From Alnus glutinosa (taxonomy: Eukaryota > Streptophyta > Magnoliopsida > Fagales > Betulaceae), in the NCBI RefSeq assembly GCF_958979055.1, contig NC_084896.1, positions 24,314,501 through 24,378,500 on the forward strand: a stretch of 64,000 nucleotides of DNA, written 5' to 3'. This document shows positions 35,201-46,600 of this stretch, piece after piece. Positions within the stretch are counted from its first letter, which is position 1. Every line of letters starts with the position of its first letter. The translations under genes and the position numbers were made by a program. The notes below the pieces were generated by a model that was not told where the DNA came from, did no database searches, and worked only from the letters and a program-made list of their open reading frames with translations.

Positions 35201-37577
35201 AGACCGTAGGAGAGGAGAGGAGGCGTGAAACTAATTAGGGAAAGAAAGTGAAAAGGAAAACCGAAAAGAAAAGATGCGGCCTACGGCTGCTAGGTTTGTT
35301 CTTTGTTTCAGTTTTTTTTTTTTTTTTTTACAAACGGGTTGTAGTCGTGTCTGGCGGGTTGACCCGCCAGACACGAATATAATCGTGTCATAATCGGGTT
35401 GACCCGATTATGACCCGAACCCGATTACTATAAACCCAAACCCGAAATTTTCGTGTCGTGTTCGTGTCGGATTCGCAGGTCGTGTCAAAAATTGCCAACC
35501 CTATCGGCCACCCTATAGTTTTCAATTTTTTTATTTTTTTATTTTTTTATTTTTTTATTTAAGTTTTTAATTTTTTAATTTATTATTTTTAAAATTTATA
35601 TAATATGGGGATTTTTTAGTAATTTTGATTGTACTCCAATTAATGTATATTAGTTGTTACCAAACTAAAGATTAAGAATAACCATTCCATTCCATCAGCT
35701 TCTATTCCTAGGAATAACTATTCCTTTTCCTAATGGAATAGTCATTCCGCAAGCCAAACGAGGCCTAAGAATGTATTTGGTATTGCGATTTCGTAGATAA
35801 AAAATACAATTTTAAATCAAAACGTAGAAAATTAATCGTTTGGGATGGCATTTTCAAAAAATTGCGATCAAATCACATGTGCCTTTTTTGAAAATATACA
35901 ATTCTAAAAGCTAATTTGCAATCTTAAAACTTATAAACTGCGTTTTTTAAAAATCTCTCATATTTTAAAATTGTTATTTTCAAAACACAGTACTTTTTGA
36001 AATCGATCGATCACAAATCCAAACGGATCCTAACCAAATAAAAATGAAAGACGCAAGTTTTAAGGCAAAACATGCGTTACCTTATTATCTTCTCCGGAAA
36101 AAAGTGTAAAGCACCGAGTAAGTAGAAACTGACCAGTCGAGCACTTAGTCAAGGGAAGTGTCAAATTCCTTAGAGCCGATAGAAGTAATGATATTTGTTC
36201 TGGGGTTTTGAGATACTCCAATAATTTCTGCATGGACCGACTTCTACAATAATAACAAAAGGAAAAATATTTTAGAAATTAAGGAAAATATAACAGTTAA
36301 TTGTATCGCAATATCCCCAAACAATAAACCAAAAGCAGTTTATACCCAAGGTTGTCGGTGCATATACGCCTGAGATTTTGTTCATCACTGATCAAAGAAA
36401 TAAGAATTTCAGTAATTTGTTCTTCATCGCATTCTTCGAAAATCTTCTTAACTTTACTCTGGCCAGCATCTTCAACCATTAACTTTTGCAAACTGTCCAT
36501 CTCAGTTTTCCCCTCAAACTTCTTTTGCAAGAAACGAGACCTACCCAGATCTTTCGCCGTTGAATTAGAAGGTCTGATTGGATAATCATAACTCATTGCC
36601 TCACGAGGAGATTGCCTATGGCAATGCCGGTTGAACTCATTGCTAATACCTGGAAGGATATAAATTTAATTTAATCATGCTTTGAGATAAGTAGTGATTT
36701 CAAATCGTATTTTTTTTAGCAATATTTCAGTTGCGGGCAAGTTAATATCTTATTATAAACTTAAACTTTCGAGATATATAAATGATGATTTCACGATACC
36801 CGAACTAGAAGAGGCAGACCCATTCATGGCTGTCCTCAAACCTTGTCTCAAATACGGATAATTCCTGAACTGATCAGAATTGGCGCTTGAATTTGGTGGA
36901 ACAAGACCATAATGATTGCTCAATGAAGTTGCTCCATGGGAACTCATACTATAATCGCCCATTTGGCCTCTCACGGCAGACTGAATTCTCATCATCTGTA
37001 AATTATGTTGTTGATTTCTCACCATCAGCAAATTCTGGTCATAAGTTGAAGGAGAAAACCCGCTACCCGCGCCCATCATAGGAATATTATTATACATATT
37101 CCCCGGCATTTCTCCACCGGCATTTCCCAGAGCAGCCGGCGGAGCCAGAAACTGAGACTGATGATGAGGAGGAGTTTGTGATAGATTGAGCCGACGCAGC
37201 GAAGCTACAAGGCCTTGTTCATGCATATCCGTAGAATATTGACCAAAATAGTCGCCGGAAAGAAAAGGCCGGTCATCGTACACCAAACCCTCCAACGTCG
37301 TGGGGTTTTGAAAATAAGCGTTCTCAGTAGTGGGGTTTTGACAGAAGTATTTTTGAAAAATAGGGTTTCGGTTCTGGGAGCTGGTTCGTTGGTTTAGAAC
37401 TCTAGGGTTTTGGTAAAGGCGGTTTCCAAGCAAGGGGTTTCCATGGATGTGGTTTTCCGGGGAAGTAGCCACGTGACGGTGGTTGTTTTCCGGTGAAGTA
37501 GAAGAAGGATCAATTTGGTTTTGAAGCATCAACCAGAAGCGTTTTTCCTCTTCTTCCTCTCTCCAGTACTCCTCCAT
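31018..37577 (-). CDS. Pumilio/PUF-family RNA-binding protein (APUM type), six exons
   Basis: Minus-strand exons: 37577-36800, 36649-36346, 36243-36081, 33016-32853, 31848-31587, 31131-31018. They total 1785 nt for 594 residues, all GT-AG with consistent phases. The N-terminal ~290 residues are low complexity (Asn/Gln/Pro/Ser). The PUF domain fills the rest: degenerate repeats around SRFLQKKF, QSKVKKIF, GSRSMQKL, GQFLLTRC and GCCTMYRC, then canonical GNFVVQHI, GSHVVEKC and GNYVAQSA, and a final CGKMVLARARGNKRR. The last three full repeats keep the residue pairs N/Q, S/E and N/Q that read U, G, U. PUF proteins bind 3' UTRs and repress or destabilise mRNA. I chose the Met at 37577; an in-frame Met at 37688 would add 37 residues. 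The 3.06-kb intron 3 is full of transposons. Confidence 0.92.
31371..31533. repeat. Fold-back MITE in the last intron of the Pumilio gene
   Basis: Arms starting tttagtagacgtactgttca (left) and, inverted, tttagtagactgccatacaa pair through the caattggaatgacatggcag / tgtcacgtcattctagttg region. About 160 bp, non-coding. The same family is found at 33119-33297. Confidence 0.75.
31890..32375. mobile_element. Long-inverted-repeat MITE, Mutator-like, in a Pumilio intron
   Basis: About 100-bp arms: atttacttaccacacctaat (left) and, inverted, gtttcactcaccatactcct; further in, both arms carry aatatcaatttaNNNtatc. The interior shares ggatttaggtgttggt and cctgaatctttga with the element at 9012-9255 in opposite orientation. 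It includes a 30-bp A run at about 32253-32281. The flanks share aaattta but no clean 9-bp duplication was fixed. Confidence 0.6.
33119..33297. repeat. Fold-back MITE in Pumilio intron 3, same family as 31371-31533
   Basis: Arms tttagcaaactgctatatat and, inverted, tttagtagactactatacga pair, and the pairing continues through actggcattcaattgagat / ataattgcgatgacgtgat. The second member of the family inside the same gene. Confidence 0.7.
34271..35765. mobile_element. Tourist-like (PIF/Harbinger-type) MITE, interrupted by a hAT element
   Basis: The left end gagctcgtttggtttgcg and the inverted right end ggcctcgtttggcttgcg match over 15 of 18 bases. TAA borders both ends (34268-34270 and 35766-35768), the 3-bp duplication typical of PIF/Harbinger. 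Second-order inverted motifs (ggaatNgNNattcc) repeat near both ends. Without the hAT insert the unit is about 625 bp. Its interior is GC-rich with gggggtggccg repeats (34551-34640), then AT-rich after the insert. It lies in Pumilio intron 3. Confidence 0.75.
34642..35503. mobile_element. Non-autonomous hAT element 2 nested in the Tourist-like MITE
   Basis: Perfect 14-bp inverted ends, TAGGGTTGGCAATT. Perfect 8-bp target duplication TCGGCCAC (34634-34641 and 35504-35511). The subterminal zones (34660-34810 and 35330-35480) are dense with cgggttgacccg/aacccgacc repeats. Between them is a CT-rich leader and an open frame (34972-35163, 63 residues, with IRRAFRFNQRSIDDDDEWVD) of unknown origin, in context like the captured 5' end of a gene. 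No transposase. The two nested duplications fix the order: Tourist first, hAT second. Confidence 0.9.
35769..36030. mobile_element. Second Tourist-like MITE abutting the first at a shared TAA
   Basis: The left end gaatgtatttggtattgcga and the inverted right end ggatccgtttggatttgtga are similar, and TAA borders both sides (35766-35768 and 36031-36033). The inner sequence is AT-rich with ttgcgatcaaatcaca-like motifs. A relative of its interior lies at about 11125-11290. End similarity is moderate, so superfamily assignment rests mainly on the TAA borders. Confidence 0.5.
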
Positions 37578-37949
37578 GGTGTTACACGGAAAGACAATTG
37601 AGAGAGAAAGAAAGAAAAAAATGTGTTTTTTAGAGGATCGGCTTCGTAGAGTTTTAAAGTGAGGATTTAAAGACGTGTTTGGAATCAAATTATCAACGAA
37701 AAAGACAGAGGGGTTTCAAGGCTGCTCAGGGGGGAACACGTAGGGTTTTAGGGTTAGTTTGCGATCGCTATCTGTCTCCCTTCATAGAGATATTATAGGC
37801 CAAACAATTCCTAAAAAGATTTGTGAGAGAACATCGAGCATAGAGATAGAGTTTGCATCAAATAAGGAAAGGTTTTGGAGTGTCTATTGCTAACTTTTCG
37901 ATCGTTTATCTTCTTCGTGCATGTAGATTAGTCTAAATAGAAACTCTAG

Positions 37950-37993
<44 letters not shown>

Positions 37994-40441
37994 TAATTTC
38001 TATTCTAGACAGTTGAGTCTGAGTGAAATTTTACACTTCATCCCAGCTTGGGGTCAAAGGAAAATTATTCATTTGCTTTGAGTGTTCACATATATAAAAA
38101 CCCTAATTTTATTGTTGGTCGATCTCTAAAGGTAACAATTAATTAAACACCTATATTTGTCGTCTATGATTTTGCATTTCCATTTGTTTAGCATTGCAAA
38201 CATAAATTTGAGAAATATATAGTAAAGATATGTTTGTAGTAATGCTATAAGACGGACCTATATCATTTTTGAGTCCTCCTAAATTTGATGTGGCTCTAAA
38301 ATTAAAGAGAATCAATGTCCTCCCTATAACCTTACTCTTTGTTAAGTAGAGAAATTTATTGCAAAACATTCAATTCGGTGTTTATGAGACATTGAATCGT
38401 TAGAAAACAAAAACTAGCTAGAGAGATAAGAAAGAGAATCAACTTCCAATTGGTAACATAAAGAAATTTATACTTTTATATTTAGTACATCATAACTATC
38501 ATTTATTGTAATTTATTTAATTTTTGATGGGTTAGTTTTGTGGTTTTGTTGACCACTGTGAGGAAAATAACTTAAATTTTTGACGGATAAAGTTTTACTT
38601 CAAACTGGGTATGAGAAAACTAATCTATTAAATTAATAAAGGTCCTTAAAGTTTGTGATGTATTTTACAGTACTCTATTAAAAATTCACATAAGAATCAC
38701 ATGCATGCTTTAAAGATTAGGATTGTTCGGTAGAGGTTGGTTTTTTGTTTTGTTTGAAGGGGATGCCAATGCAGTAGTAAAGAAAATTAATTCGGCTCCC
38801 CCTTTTTTATCTAAAATCGGCCAATTCATTGAAACTATCCATGATTTTGATTTTTTATTTTTTTTGGTTTGATTTTGTGTTTGTTTGATCAATATTGTTG
38901 ATGTATGATCTGTAATGTAAGGGGATTTATTGGCAGTTATATATTCAAAAATATTTGCCCACCCACAGGCAGAATACGCCCATATATACTAGATGGGTGT
39001 GCAGTTGTTCAAAACCACCCTCTGCTGGGCACAGTTCCAGTGATGGTTTATAGTTCAGTCTATTAAAGACATAATTTAATAAGATGTAGTATTTATCTTT
39101 TCATTCTCTCACTTTTCAAAATTACCATTGAATCTGTAAGGCATATATGAGAGATATACATGGGCCCTACAGATCCAATGTCGATTTTGAAAAGTGTAAG
39201 GATTGAAGAAAGACTACCTTAGGAGGAAAGAAATCATTTCTCTCTAATTTAATAGACTGAATTAATACTTGAGATGTACTATACATCCTCCTCGTGTCAC
39301 TCTAGAGGAAAACTTTTATCTTTTTGTGGGATCTCACTTCCTATTATCATATCCTATAAGAGCTGCTAGTAGCAGATTCTTCAAATTTTATTCTCTTCTC
39401 TAGATGTAAGAAAAACTTTTAAAAAAACTCATTGAATCAGATTCCTTTATTGTTTCTTAAACTTCTTATTTTTCTTCTCCCATTCTCAATTATAACAATA
39501 ACCCACTTCTACTCTCAACTGCACACTTTTTGACGTACTTAAGAGACTGAGAGTTGAAAGTGTGTATAATATTTTTCAAACTTATTTATATACGCAGACC
39601 AAGGCTATGTGCCGATCTGAGCAGTAGCACACCGAATGAACCCACATCGCTAATAAAAGCACACATAAAATATATCTTTTTTTTGGGGGGGGAGGGGGGG
39701 GGGGGCTTCTTTACAATCACATATGGGCAATCCTGATCAAGTGGATGGGTCATGTTGTGACTTTATGCCCACAAAGCAGATCTTGAAACGGCCGGGCAGA
39801 AGTAGTACTGCAGGTAGAAATGATTACTTCGAATAAATAAGAATGATTTCTAAAAAAAAAAAATTGATAAGTAACTTTTTCTTTATTTATAAGTAAGAAT
39901 GATTTCTAAAAATATTAGTTAAACAGTTCAATCATCCAGAGGCCAGAGTAGTTGATTGCAATATGCTTAGCTCCATTTTATGGTTCATATTTTATTTTGT
40001 TATATCTAACGGTGTTGAAATGATGTTGCAACATATTCATCAGGTGACAATATATATTCTATTAAACCAATAAAGTTTATTATTTGATCTGAGTTTACTG
40101 TAGTCCCACAGCACCTAAAAAAAAAAAAATCTTTTGGGTAACATATAGCAAATATGTAATTTACAAAAATAAAAATAAAAAAAATAAAATAAAATCCGGG
40201 AGTACATTGTTAGGTACAAAAGAATGATAAATATTAATCATGGCAAAAGTAAGAGACCACATGTTGAAGGGGTAGCTTTAAAGCAAAAGAATGCACTCAC
40301 CTATGGCGCCAAAGGGTACCCATCACCTCACGAAGAACTTCCAGCTCTCCAATTCTGGTGAAAAAGGTAGAAATCCAAACCACTTCGAATGCAATACCCA
40401 AGTAACACCAGCACCTCCAGTGAGAGAACTGGCAAACTCCC
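37578..40441. other. Upstream region of the Pumilio gene and intergenic DNA
   Basis: 37578-37800 is the likely leader/promoter of the Pumilio gene (minus strand). A 41-bp T run lies at 37952-37992 and a G-rich run at about 39684-39706. The remainder is AT-rich with no coding signal. 40270-40441 is likely 3' flank of the PPR gene. Confidence 0.5.
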
Positions 40442-42319
40442 TTATGGACTTGCTACCTTCATTTGCTTCACCATTCCATCCAGTGTATAATATATGCTCT
40501 TAATTTGAGGATGTGATTGGGAGCCTACAAGGAATTCATGCACAACACCATTGATGCTGATCCAACTACGTCCCGGATGCTTCTTGACCCCCTTTTCCCT
40601 CATAAGCCATCTCAGAGCTGAGACATCACCCCAGCGGCGATCAACTGCAAATGCATTAGCCAACATCACATAGCCCCCAGAATTATCAGGGTCCACTTCA
40701 ACAAGCTTTCTGGAAACATATCGTGCCAACTCAACTCTAGAGTGGAGAAGGCAACCCCCGAGCAAAGCACCCCACACAAACTTATTAGGCTCAAAAGGCA
40801 TTGAAAAAACAACCTCCAGAGCTTCTTTGACAAGCCCTACTCGTGCAAGGAGATCAATATAGCAAGCATAGTGTTCTAATTCAGGGGAAACAGAAAAGCT
40901 TGAGGTCATGTCCACGAATATTTGGCGCCCTTTCTCTGCTAAACCTGAGTGACAGCATGCACATAATACACCAAGGAAAGTTCGAGCATTGGGTTTTAAA
41001 CCAAAGTCTTGCATTTTGGAGAAAAGACTCAATGCCTCCTCTCCCTCACCATTTGCTGCAAGACCCATAATCATAGCATTGAAAGAGACAGCATCTTTGG
41101 AGACCATCTGGTCAAAAACTTCTTTTGCTGTCTCCAAGCTCCCACATTTAGAATACATGTCAATAAATGCCGTGGCTAGTATTTTGTTTGATTCAATAAT
41201 ACCTTTAGATCCTTCAGATTTCATATATTCATGCACCCACCTACCAAGATCTAAATCACCAATTTGAGCACAAGCTGAAAGCACACTAACCATTGTTACA
41301 TGGTTAGGTTTCCTATTCAGATCCGCCACCATCAGGCGGAAAATACTCAAAGCCTCCATAGGGCAGCCATTTTGTACATATGCACCAATCATGGCATTCC
41401 AAGGAAGCACACTTCTCTTAGCGTTATCAACAATTTCATCAAATCTTTCCCTACTCTTCTCAATCTTTCCCCATTTCCCATACAAATAGATAAGAACAGT
41501 ATTTACTCCGTCACGACCAGACTTCTTAGAATCAATATTTTCGTCAATTTCTGTTAGAATTGTTACCCATTTCTCAATTCTTTCAATCTCAAGGTTTGAA
41601 CATGCGGATAAAACACTGACCAAGGTATCACTTTCTGGACGCAAGTTCAGCTGAGCCATCATAAGAAAAAGCCTTAAAACCTCCTCAGTCTCACCTGACT
41701 GAGCGTAACCAGCCAATAACGAAGTCCAGCAACTCACCACTCCCTTGTCCGGCATTTCATCGAACACTTTACGTGCTGACGCCAAATCCTTAAGACCCTT
41801 TGAATAAACTCCAAGAAGGGCATTGCATACAAATGAATCACCAAGAAACCCCATCTTCACAATATGGGTATGAATTTGTTTGGCATAATGGGCATTCTTC
41901 GACCGAAAGCACGCCTTGAGGAGGAAACAGAAGCTGAAGTCATTAGGCGAAAGGGAGCGCTGTTTCAAGGTTTTGAAGATGGAAAAGGCATGGGAAAAGA
42001 GACCCTCTTCAGCCAAGACTCTGATAATGGCATTGAAGGGGAAGATATTCGAACTTCGGAGTTGATGAAAGACTCGAAGCGCGATATGTGATGGGTAGTG
42101 GCCAATAAGACGAGTGGCAAACAGATTGTCTTGATGGGCACCGACTAGAAAGATCTGGGCATGAATTTGAAGGAGACGAGAGTGCGAAATGTGGCCCTGC
42201 AGGAGCGCAGAGAGATTAGTGAAGTTAGGGGAGGCTGGAGTGGACGAAAGAAAGCGTAGAAGGTGAAGGGAAAACTGAGCAGAGTGGCAGATTTTGAACC
42301 TTGGAGGGGCCGTAAGCAT
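40442..42319 (-). CDS. PLS-class pentatricopeptide-repeat protein with E/E+ domain, no DYW
   Basis: Single uninterrupted frame of 625 residues, as usual for the intron-poor PPR family. The N-terminus (MLTAPPRFKICHSAQFSLHL, Arg/Ser-rich, no acids) suggests an organelle, probably mitochondrial, transit peptide. About a dozen P, L and S repeats follow (for example FVCNALLGVYSKGLKDLASA, SCWTSLLAGYAQSGETEEVL, LATAFIDMYSKCGSLETAKE, SFNAMIMGLAANGEGEEALS). The C-terminal block WGALLGGCLLHSRVELARYV to RSWISINGVVHEFLVGSQSH is the E/E+ extension. The protein ends soon after, at KQMKVASP, so the DYW deaminase domain is missing. Such proteins bind organelle RNA and often specify C-to-U editing sites together with a DYW partner in trans. 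I do not recognise the specific orthologue. Confidence 0.95.
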   Translation of the reverse strand: MLTAPPRFKICHSAQFSLHLLRFLSSTPASPNFTNLSALLQGHISHSRLLQIHAQIFLVGAHQDNLFATRLIGHYPSHIALRVFHQLRSSNIFPFNAIIRVLAEEGLFSHAFSIFKTLKQRSLSPNDFSFCFLLKACFRSKNAHYAKQIHTHIVKMGFLGDSFVCNALLGVYSKGLKDLASARKVFDEMPDKGVVSCWTSLLAGYAQSGETEEVLRLFLMMAQLNLRPESDTLVSVLSACSNLEIERIEKWVTILTEIDENIDSKKSGRDGVNTVLIYLYGKWGKIEKSRERFDEIVDNAKRSVLPWNAMIGAYVQNGCPMEALSIFRLMVADLNRKPNHVTMVSVLSACAQIGDLDLGRWVHEYMKSEGSKGIIESNKILATAFIDMYSKCGSLETAKEVFDQMVSKDAVSFNAMIMGLAANGEGEEALSLFSKMQDFGLKPNARTFLGVLCACCHSGLAEKGRQIFVDMTSSFSVSPELEHYACYIDLLARVGLVKEALEVVFSMPFEPNKFVWGALLGGCLLHSRVELARYVSRKLVEVDPDNSGGYVMLANAFAVDRRWGDVSALRWLMREKGVKKHPGRSWISINGVVHEFLVGSQSHPQIKSIYYTLDGMVKQMKVASP

Positions 42320-43684
42320 GGTTGCCAGTGAGTTTTGTTCATACTCGCGCTTCCCTCCTAAAAATAGGTGAAGTACGCTTCAAAAATTCAGTGGAATATC
42401 CATGTATAAATTTACTTATAAAAAAAAGGTAACATAACACAGAATGATGATATGTCTCCGAGGGTTATTTTAGAGACCCAGATTTTAATTTTGGAGACCT
42501 TCATAATCAAGAGGGAATCTCATAACTTAGTATGTATATTCTGTTGCCATTTTTTAGATTGAGATAGGGTGTAATTAGTTGTCTGTACTACATATAATGG
42601 GGATGAGTAATGATAGGCAGGGGCCAACTTGCCGGACCCTGCCCTCCCCTTTTCATTAAAAACCCATTTCTTTTATTAAAAAAAACCTGCTGGGGGCCGG
42701 CAAGTTGGCCCCCAATTATCATTTCCCAATGGGGGTAGATGAGATGAGCGTTACATCTCAAATTGCTTTTAACACCTATTTAGACAAGTGCAAGCTCACA
42801 TGTCTTCTCACATTAAATGGAAATTCATAACAATTAGTTGTCCAAATTGTTAGTTATTGGGAGGGAGATCGTGTGAGGCTTAACTACTCAAATAAATTTT
42901 AGGTCATCTGGCCATTTACCTAAACAATTAGATTCCACATAGACCGTCTCATAATAACAATTGAGAAATGTTAGAGATACCAAATTTTTTATCAAGAGAT
43001 TGATACTAAGATGAAGTAAAGAATATTCATTAGAAATAATCAAAACAATTAATAAAAAGAAATATTACGAGCACCAATGAACAAGCTCCACTCCGGCACG
43101 TAGTTCTGTACTAGGGATGTCACTGAATAATTTGCATTATTTTTTGTGTTTCTTTCTTGGGTGCTGCGAAATACATATAAAAACTGAACTGTTTCACACT
43201 ATTGATCCCAATGAGCCTTGTGCCCCAACACAAACATGATAATACTTCATAAAAATCCCAAGTTACCAAAGGTTCTGCTTCAATTCCTTAAGGAAGGGGT
43301 AAGGGAAGCAAAAGATGCTGCTTGGTTTGCATCATGCCTCTATATGATTTATTTACTTATAGATTCCATAGATTCAATGCGGACACAAGAAACAACATTG
43401 TCTTTACGTTGTGTGTTTGCGACAAGAAAGACAAAAACAACAAAATCTGCAAGATACTTACAAGAAACATACAAAGATGTATCATTTTATACATAAATGA
43501 ACTCAACTCTCCATTTGCGAGAGCCTAATTGGCCTCAGCTCATATCTCACTTCTGGCCTCTTCATGTTGGAAAACGAATTCAGCCTTGGAAAACGAATTC
43601 AGCCTCTTCATGTTGAAAAACGAATTCTGTATACACCGGTGAACACGTCTATACAAAGATGGAAGCAGTTCAAAAGAGAAACTT
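42320..43684. other. Intergenic DNA with a fold-back MITE at about 42612-42722
   Basis: The arms ggggccaacttgccggNccc (about 42619-42636) and, inverted, gggggccaacttgccggccc (about 42695-42714) pair closely. With the outer gata/tatc the unit is about 110 bp. 43560-43628 has three near-copies of aaaacgaattcagcctt-type sequence, probably in the 3' untranslated region of the DUF760 gene. No other gene seen. Confidence 0.55.
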
Positions 43685-46600
43685 TCAAGCAACTTGCTCA
43701 CTACCAGAGGCATCATTCTCAGCATTACTTGTCAAAGATAGGAGTTCCATCAGCTCCAATCGATACTCCAGGCCTCTTAGGTAATGACCCAACAGCATGC
43801 ACCTAATGGAGGAAAAAACAAAAGATATATAAGAATGATAAACAAACAATTCAAAATAGCAGACTGAATTTGAACAGGTTGCCCGAATAAATTGACAATA
43901 CATAAGGACAAAAGCGGGTAACCAGAAAGAATAACTGATTTTCCAAAATCCAGTCGTTGAGTTCGCTTTCAAAGAGCTCAATAGCTCATACCGAAAATGT
44001 GAAAGGGAATACACAAATGAAATGACCACGACTCAAAACAAGCTCAGTACATGCTGGGTCCAATTTTCAATCCCAAACAACCAAGTGGAGGAAGCAAGAG
44101 CTGGACTAACCAGAAGAGGAGGCGTGCCAAATAATCCCGAGTTAGTGAAATGTGAGGCTGGAATTGAAGTGAGGTATTCTCAACAAGCTCAGCACAATCT
44201 TCACTCCCTACATTTACTGTTCCAGCAGGAGAATTTTCTGACATTGGAGCCTTAGAATGCATCTTGGGAGATAAGGTAGCAAGGAGACCATGTACGACAG
44301 AGTGGATTATTCCCTTCAATTCAGGAGATGTAGGTTCTGATAACTCAGCTACCTGTACGTAGAACCATTTGTATCAGCCACAAGATGGACTCATAGGAAA
44401 CAATAAATCTAAAAAATTAAATAAATGAGAGAATCTAAGTTGAAAGTTAGCTGCATGAAGGGATGGGTGTAAATTCAATAACTGGAGTTCATTGCTCAAA
44501 AAGGGTTGCATGCAAGATGAGAGTATCAAAAGGGTAAACTGGTGTGCAAATAAATACATCCAGACCCCAAAGATTATATCCAGAAATTTTTCTTTTGTAA
44601 TAAGTACTTAAAAATTACTATCTTATAAGAGCAGGTAGAAATTATTAAAAAAGATAAGTGTAGAAGCATGATGCTATAACCTGATATCTTGCACTAAGTG
44701 GTCCAACAGTTAACCAAAAGTCATACCTGATCCCAATACATATGTCCATGGGCATAAATTAGACTGAAACTTAGCAGTATGAGCATGGGAACAACTAAGT
44801 AGTGAACACGCTAACTTAAACATCAAACAAACTGGATGGAACTACTTCCATACTAGCACTTTCAATTTTATTAGTGGAGAAAAGAACAGAACATGGATTA
44901 TGATATCATAAAAGAAGCAGCTTTCTTGCAAGTAATCAGAGACAAGATTTTCATTTTCATTCAGAAAGTAGTATTCATAGAAATAAAATGAAGCCTTACG
45001 CTCAGTTGTTTACTGTAGCAGAAAGAAATGAAAAAGGGTTTGAACCTATTGTCATAAAAATCCGTTCATACTATAACATCATCACTCTCAGATGAGTTAT
45101 ATATGACATCATCACTATCAGATGTTGAGTCCAAAACTTCCCAAACAAACACTAATGGATGGCACTAGTGTGACAATACTCTCATAAACCAAGGCCTGCA
45201 ACAACAACCTCTGATGCTAACATATGATGAAACTAAAAAAATTCAGCAATTGGACAGAACTGAAAAAACTTATAATCCAAAGTACCAGACTAGCTTTTAA
45301 AGAGAGTTACCTTTTCCGGTTGTAGAGATCTCAAGTAGTCCAGCAAATCATTCTTTTCCTCCCCAACAAACTGCTGCATTTGAAGTGCAGCACTCTTTCT
45401 CTTGACCTCACAAAGTTCCTTTGATAAAATAGAAATGAACTGAGTATATATTCCAACCAGAGTGGTGGGTGTAATGCAAACAAGAAATAGAGGAAATTGC
45501 AAAAACCCAATAGAATGTCTAGACATGGAAGAGGATTTTTTTTTATTTTTTTTAAGGAACTTGACACTTGGTAGCTTAAAATCTCATGTTATTGGCCAAA
45601 ATGATATGAAAATTCAATCAAAAGACTAGACATCTAAAATCAAAGGCACTCTAAGGCATACGAGTAAATGATTTCTATTTCATTAACACAATAGAGTTGT
45701 TCCATAGACAGGAGCATGGTATTGCCGAAAAGAATCTATCTGATGTAAATCAACCAATGTGCCTTATAAGCACACAACAACATAACATTCATGTAGTCAA
45801 GGAAAACTGTGGGAAGATTTCACACCATATTTTCTAATAAAATATTAAGAAAATAAAAATTAGTACAAATATTTTAACAGATGCATCAGCAAGGTTAATA
45901 TTGTAAGAACCCTATATCCACTTTCCCAAAATTTCTGCAAATGAAATTTATCCAAAAAACTCTTACATAGCACTTCCAAGTCGGGATAGGATATATTAAG
46001 ATGCTGTAAATTAACATCCACCTTTTAGTGTTCATACACTCTTTCCAAACAGCCTATGGCTCAAAATAATCCATGAACCATGCAAAACTTGGGACTAAAA
46101 CAAATGAGAAGACAGTGGCATCTGATTGGCATTAGCCCAATAAGTGATATCCCCCTATAAACTTCCACTAAACAAAGCTCTGAATCCCAAATCCCCCCAT
46201 TTTTTTTTTGGTTGGGGGGGGGGGGGGGAGGGGAAGAGAGAGAGAGAGAGCTAAAAACTCATTTCTTCAATGAAGCCTATCAAGAACCGACTCCTTTGTT
46301 AATCATAGCTAATGCATTCTAATCAGACCTTGCAGTTCATCCACTGCCAACCAGACTATTTCCAAAATCAACAGGGGATAAACCATCAATTGAGATATTG
46401 TGATAAAATATCAACAATGTCCAACTTGGGATATCATTATCTAATCATTCATAAACACGAACACTGATCTCTTAATCCACTGAAAGAGATTCCTTAGTGC
46501 TAGAACATACCTTTTTCACTGAAGATATATGAGACTGCAAATGAAGAATATATTGTTGAGCTTCAGGGGACATTTCACCAAGGCCTTGAATATCAATGTT

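Noticed and set aside
37578..37688. Upstream Met of the Pumilio frame as preferred start
   Set aside because: The added 37 residues are Ser/Phe-rich, look like translated leader, and lack family-like sequence. The Met at 37577 begins the acidic MEEYWREEEEE stretch, though the longer form cannot be excluded.
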